In this document: positions 61,230 through 64,000 of the stretch, one piece after another
Layout: the number at the start of each line of letters is the position of its first letter
Position numbering within the stretch: position 1 is the first letter of the stretch
NCBI RefSeq assembly: GCF_009764265.1
Contig: NZ_RWIR01000052.1
Coordinates: 62,001 to 126,000, forward strand
DNA from: Pseudomonas sp. PB101
GTDB lineage: Bacteria > Pseudomonadota > Gammaproteobacteria > Pseudomonadales > Pseudomonadaceae
DNA length: 64,000 nt
Direction: 5' to 3'
Notes under the pieces: model-generated
Database searches by the model: none
What the model was told of the DNA's origin: nothing
What the model saw: the letters and a program-made list of their open reading frames with translations, nothing else
Position numbers and translations under genes: made by a program

Positions 61230-61766
61230 ATGGCAGAACTGACCACGTTGGCCCGACCTTACGCTAAGGCGGCCTTCGAGCACGCTCAGGCCCACCAGCA
61301 ACTGGCCAATTGGTCAGCCATGCTCGGCCTGGCTGCAGCGGTGTCGGAAGACGACACCATGCAGCGCGTGCTCAAGGCCCCGCGACTGACGAGCGCAGAA
61401 AAGGCCGCCACGTTCATTGACGTGTGCGGCGACAAGTTTGATGCCAAGGCACAGAACTTCATCAACGTCGTTGCCGAAAACGACCGTCTCCCGCTGTTGC
61501 CGGAGATTGCCGCTCTTTTCGACCTGTACAAGGCCGAACAAGAGAAGTCGGTAGACGTAGAAGTGACCAGTGCTTTTGCATTGAACCAAGAACAGCAAGA
61601 CAAACTCGCCAAGGTTCTCAGTGCACGACTCAACCGGGAAGTGCGCCTGCAAGTTGCGGAGGACGCTGCCCTTATTGGTGGTGTCGTCATCCGCGCCGGC
61701 GACCTGGTTATCGATGGCTCGATTCGCGGCAAAATCGCGAAACTTGCCGAAGCATTGAAATCTTGA
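61230..61766 (+). CDS. atpH: ATP synthase F1 subunit delta
   Basis: Links the peripheral stalk to the alpha3beta3 head. 178 residues; N-terminal helical domain beginning LTTLARPYAKAAFEHAQ and the C-terminal GGVVIRAGDLVIDGSIRGKI signature. It starts 12 bp after atpF and ends 21 bp before atpA. Confidence 0.97.
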   Translation: MAELTTLARPYAKAAFEHAQAHQQLANWSAMLGLAAAVSEDDTMQRVLKAPRLTSAEKAATFIDVCGDKFDAKAQNFINVVAENDRLPLLPEIAALFDLYKAEQEKSVDVEVTSAFALNQEQQDKLAKVLSARLNREVRLQVAEDAALIGGVVIRAGDLVIDGSIRGKIAKLAEALKS

Positions 61767-61787
61767 GTTTGAAGGGGCAGCAGAGCA

Positions 61788-63332
61788 ATGCAGCAACTCA
61801 ATCCTTCCGAAATAAGTGAAATTATCAAGGGCCGCATCGACAAGCTCGATGTGACCTCCCAAGCCCGTAACGAAGGCACTGTCGTCAGCGTATCTGACGG
61901 TATCGTGCGGATTCACGGTCTGGCCGACGTAATGTACGGCGAGATGATCGAGTTTCCGGGCGGCGTCTTCGGTATGGCCCTCAACCTGGAGCAAGACTCT
62001 GTAGGTGCCGTTGTATTGGGCGCATACCAGTCTCTGGCTGAAGGCATGAGCGCCAAGTGCACCGGCCGCATCCTCGAAGTTCCGGTTGGTAAGGAACTGC
62101 TGGGTCGCGTAGTCGACGCACTGGGTAACCCAGTTGACGGCAAAGGTCCACTGGGCAACACCGAGACCGACGCGGTCGAGAAAGTTGCTCCGGGCGTGAT
62201 CTGGCGTAAGTCGGTAGACCAGCCTGTACAGACTGGCTACAAGGCTGTCGATGCCATGATCCCTGTCGGCCGTGGCCAGCGTGAGCTGATCATCGGTGAC
62301 CGTCAGATCGGTAAAACCGCTCTGGCGATCGACGCGATCATCAACCAGAAGAACAGCGGCATTTTCTGCGTCTACGTAGCAATCGGTCAGAAACAATCGA
62401 CCATCGCCAACGTGGTTCGCAAGCTGGAAGAAAACGGCGCCCTGGCTAACACGATCATCGTGGCTGCCAGTGCTTCGGAATCTCCTGCGCTGCAATTCCT
62501 GGCACCGTACTCCGGTTGCACCATGGGTGAATTCTTCCGCGACCGCGGTGAAGACGCGCTGATCGTTTATGACGATCTGTCCAAGCAAGCAGTGGCTTAC
62601 CGCCAGATTTCCCTGCTGCTGCGCCGTCCACCAGGCCGTGAAGCTTACCCAGGCGACGTGTTCTATCTCCACTCCCGTCTGCTGGAGCGCGCATCCCGCG
62701 TTTCGGAAGAATACGTAGAGAAGTTCACCAACGGCGCAGTGACCGGCAAAACCGGTTCCCTGACCGCACTGCCGATCATCGAAACCCAGGCTGGCGACGT
62801 TTCCGCGTTCGTTCCGACCAACGTGATTTCCATCACCGACGGTCAGATCTTCCTGGAATCGGCCATGTTCAACTCGGGCATCCGCCCTGCAGTGAACGCC
62901 GGTGTTTCGGTATCCCGTGTGGGTGGTGCCGCTCAGACCAAGATCATCAAGAAGCTGTCCGGTGGTATCCGTACCGCTCTGGCTCAGTACCGTGAACTGG
63001 CGGCATTCGCCCAGTTCGCTTCTGACCTGGACGAAGCGACCCGTAAGCAACTTGAGCATGGTCAGCGCGTTACCGAGCTGATGAAGCAGAAGCAATACGC
63101 ACCAATGTCGATCGCTGACATGGCGCTGTCGCTGTATGCCGCTGAGCGTGGGTTCCTGACTGACGTTGAAATCGCCAAGATCGGCAGCTTCGAACAAGCG
63201 CTGATTGCTTTCTTCAACCGCGATCACGCCGAATTGATGGCGAAGATCAACGTGAAGGGTGACTTCAATGACGAAATCGACGCTGGCATGAAAGCCGGTA
63301 TCGAGAAGTTCAAGGCCACCCAAACCTGGTAA
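61788..63332 (+). CDS. atpA: ATP synthase F1 subunit alpha
   Basis: Non-catalytic nucleotide-binding subunit of the F1 head, 514 residues. Walker A is GDRQIGKT near residue 170, and the ATP-synthase signature region PAVNAGVSVSRVGGAAQ is present. Followed by a hairpin in the short gap before atpG. Confidence 0.98.
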   Translation: MQQLNPSEISEIIKGRIDKLDVTSQARNEGTVVSVSDGIVRIHGLADVMYGEMIEFPGGVFGMALNLEQDSVGAVVLGAYQSLAEGMSAKCTGRILEVPVGKELLGRVVDALGNPVDGKGPLGNTETDAVEKVAPGVIWRKSVDQPVQTGYKAVDAMIPVGRGQRELIIGDRQIGKTALAIDAIINQKNSGIFCVYVAIGQKQSTIANVVRKLEENGALANTIIVAASASESPALQFLAPYSGCTMGEFFRDRGEDALIVYDDLSKQAVAYRQISLLLRRPPGREAYPGDVFYLHSRLLERASRVSEEYVEKFTNGAVTGKTGSLTALPIIETQAGDVSAFVPTNVISITDGQIFLESAMFNSGIRPAVNAGVSVSRVGGAAQTKIIKKLSGGIRTALAQYRELAAFAQFASDLDEATRKQLEHGQRVTELMKQKQYAPMSIADMALSLYAAERGFLTDVEIAKIGSFEQALIAFFNRDHAELMAKINVKGDFNDEIDAGMKAGIEKFKATQTW

Positions 63333-63337
63333 GCCGC

Positions 63338-63361
63338 AGCGGGAGCCTAGCGGCTCCCGCT
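63338..63361 (+). other. Intercistronic hairpin between atpA and atpG
   Basis: AGCGGGAGCC-tagc-GGCTCCCGCT, a perfect 10-bp GC-rich stem six bases past the atpA stop, without a T-tract. Possibly an mRNA stabiliser or partial terminator that sets subunit ratios. Confidence 0.65.
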
Positions 63362-63382
63362 TGCTAACCTGATAGGTGTTAC

Positions 63383-64000
63383 ATGGCAGGCGCAAAAGAG
63401 ATTCGCAGTAAGATTGCGAGCATCAAAAGCACGCAAAAGATTACCAGCGCCATGGAAAAAGTGGCGGTCAGCAAAATGCGCAAGGCACAAATGCGCATGG
63501 CTGCTAGCCGTCCTTATGCGGAGCGTATCCGCCAGGTAATTGGGCATCTGGCCAACGCCAACCCGGAATACCGCCACCCGTTCATGATCGACCGCGAAAT
63601 CAAGCGTGTCGGTTATGTCGTAGTGAGCAGTGACCGTGGTCTGTGCGGCGGCTTGAACACCAACCTGTTCAAGGCCCTGGTCAAGGACATGGCGGTAAAC
63701 CGCGAAAACGGCGTCGAGATCGATCTGTGTGTCGTTGGTAGCAAGGGTGCGGCCTTTTTCCGCAACTTCGGCGGTAACGTCGTTGCAGCTATCAGCCACC
63801 TGGGTGAAGAGCCGTCGATCAATGATCTGATCGGCAGCGTCAAGGTGATGCTGGATGCCTACCTGGACGGCCGTATTGACCGCCTGTCCGTGGTGTCCAA
63901 CAAGTTCATCAACACCATGACGCAACAGCCTACCGTGGAGCAATTGATTCCACTGGTGGCAACCCCGGATCAAGACCTCAAGCACCACTGGGACTATCTC
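63383..64000 (+). CDS. atpG: ATP synthase F1 subunit gamma (cut off by window end)
   Basis: Rotor shaft of the ATP synthase. The first 206 codons are visible: start MAGAKEIRSKIASIKSTQKI with the conserved KITSAMEKVAVSKM and SDRGLCGGLNTNLFK segments. The C-terminal helix and the following atpD and atpC lie outside the window. Confidence 0.97.
   Translation, partial: MAGAKEIRSKIASIKSTQKITSAMEKVAVSKMRKAQMRMAASRPYAERIRQVIGHLANANPEYRHPFMIDREIKRVGYVVVSSDRGLCGGLNTNLFKALVKDMAVNRENGVEIDLCVVGSKGAAFFRNFGGNVVAAISHLGEEPSINDLIGSVKVMLDAYLDGRIDRLSVVSNKFINTMTQQPTVEQLIPLVATPDQDLKHHWDYL

Noticed and set aside
61314..63395. 693-codon open frame antisense to atpA and atpH
   Set aside because: Mirror of highly conserved ATP synthase genes; no motif or start signal.

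Overview
This window is the replication-origin region of a GC-rich Pseudomonas chromosome, most likely from the P. fluorescens group. Three things point there. The core order rnpA-rpmH | dnaA-dnaN-recF-gyrB, with yidD-yidC-mnmE-mnmG-rsmG-parA-parB-atp on the other side, is the classic Pseudomonas origin layout. The left arm (glyS, glyQ, tag, a PilZ gene, trkA, rsmB, fmt, def, dprA, tsaC, qor, hemF, aroE, choline-sulfate locus) follows the order I remember from the low-numbered P. aeruginosa genes. The intergenic repeats are the paired REP elements (core like GGGAGCGAGCTTGCTCGCGA) typical of P. fluorescens-type genomes. No tRNA, rRNA, CRISPR array, transposase or phage gene was seen.

Layout. 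1-6 kb: a beta-carbonic anhydrase (cut by the window edge), a radical SAM protein with a perfect LexA box at its promoter, an AT-rich orphan gene with one dockerin-like calcium loop, a periplasmic phosphatase, yheV and prlC. 6-18 kb: gamma-carbonic anhydrase, HAD phosphatase, a four-gene MCE/Mla-type lipid ABC transporter operon, a DUF5924-like membrane protein, an M16 peptidase, a Na/Pi cotransporter, TerC, a CitMHS transporter, a GFA protein and a DOPA-dioxygenase-like protein. 18.5-23.8 kb: a choline-O-sulfate module (LysR regulator, betC sulfatase, an orphan choline-type binding protein, SulP transporter). 24-40 kb: housekeeping genes for shikimate, heme, tRNA t6A, DNA uptake, formyl-methionine metabolism, K+ uptake, lipid A acylation, glycyl-tRNA synthetase, heptose and phospholipid acylation. 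40.9-43.3 kb: a divergent two-component pair between the acyltransferase gene and gyrB. 43.4-49.6 kb: gyrB, recF (carrying two parS sites), dnaN, dnaA. 49.6-50.1 kb: oriC. 50.1-54.1 kb: rpmH, rnpA, yidD, yidC, mnmE. 54.1-54.6 kb: a second origin-like stretch of DnaA boxes plus an AT-rich block. 54.6-64 kb: mnmG, rsmG, parA, parB and the ATP synthase operon up to a truncated atpG.

How it works together: replication initiates in the dnaA-rpmH interval. ParB would load at the parS sites inside recF and, with ParA, segregate the origin. Genes from gyrB to dnaA read leftward and those from rpmH to atpG read rightward, so both flanks are co-directional with the forks.

The most interesting signals are regulatory DNA rather than a new gene system: a very strong excess of perfect DnaA boxes (at least 27 by eye) spread over about 39 kb, including two facing each other in a 12-bp-arm hairpin; the second origin-like interval; parS inside recF; the LexA box; and an apparent in-frame loss of the LysM domain from a conserved envelope protein. 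I did not find a clearly new multi-gene system.
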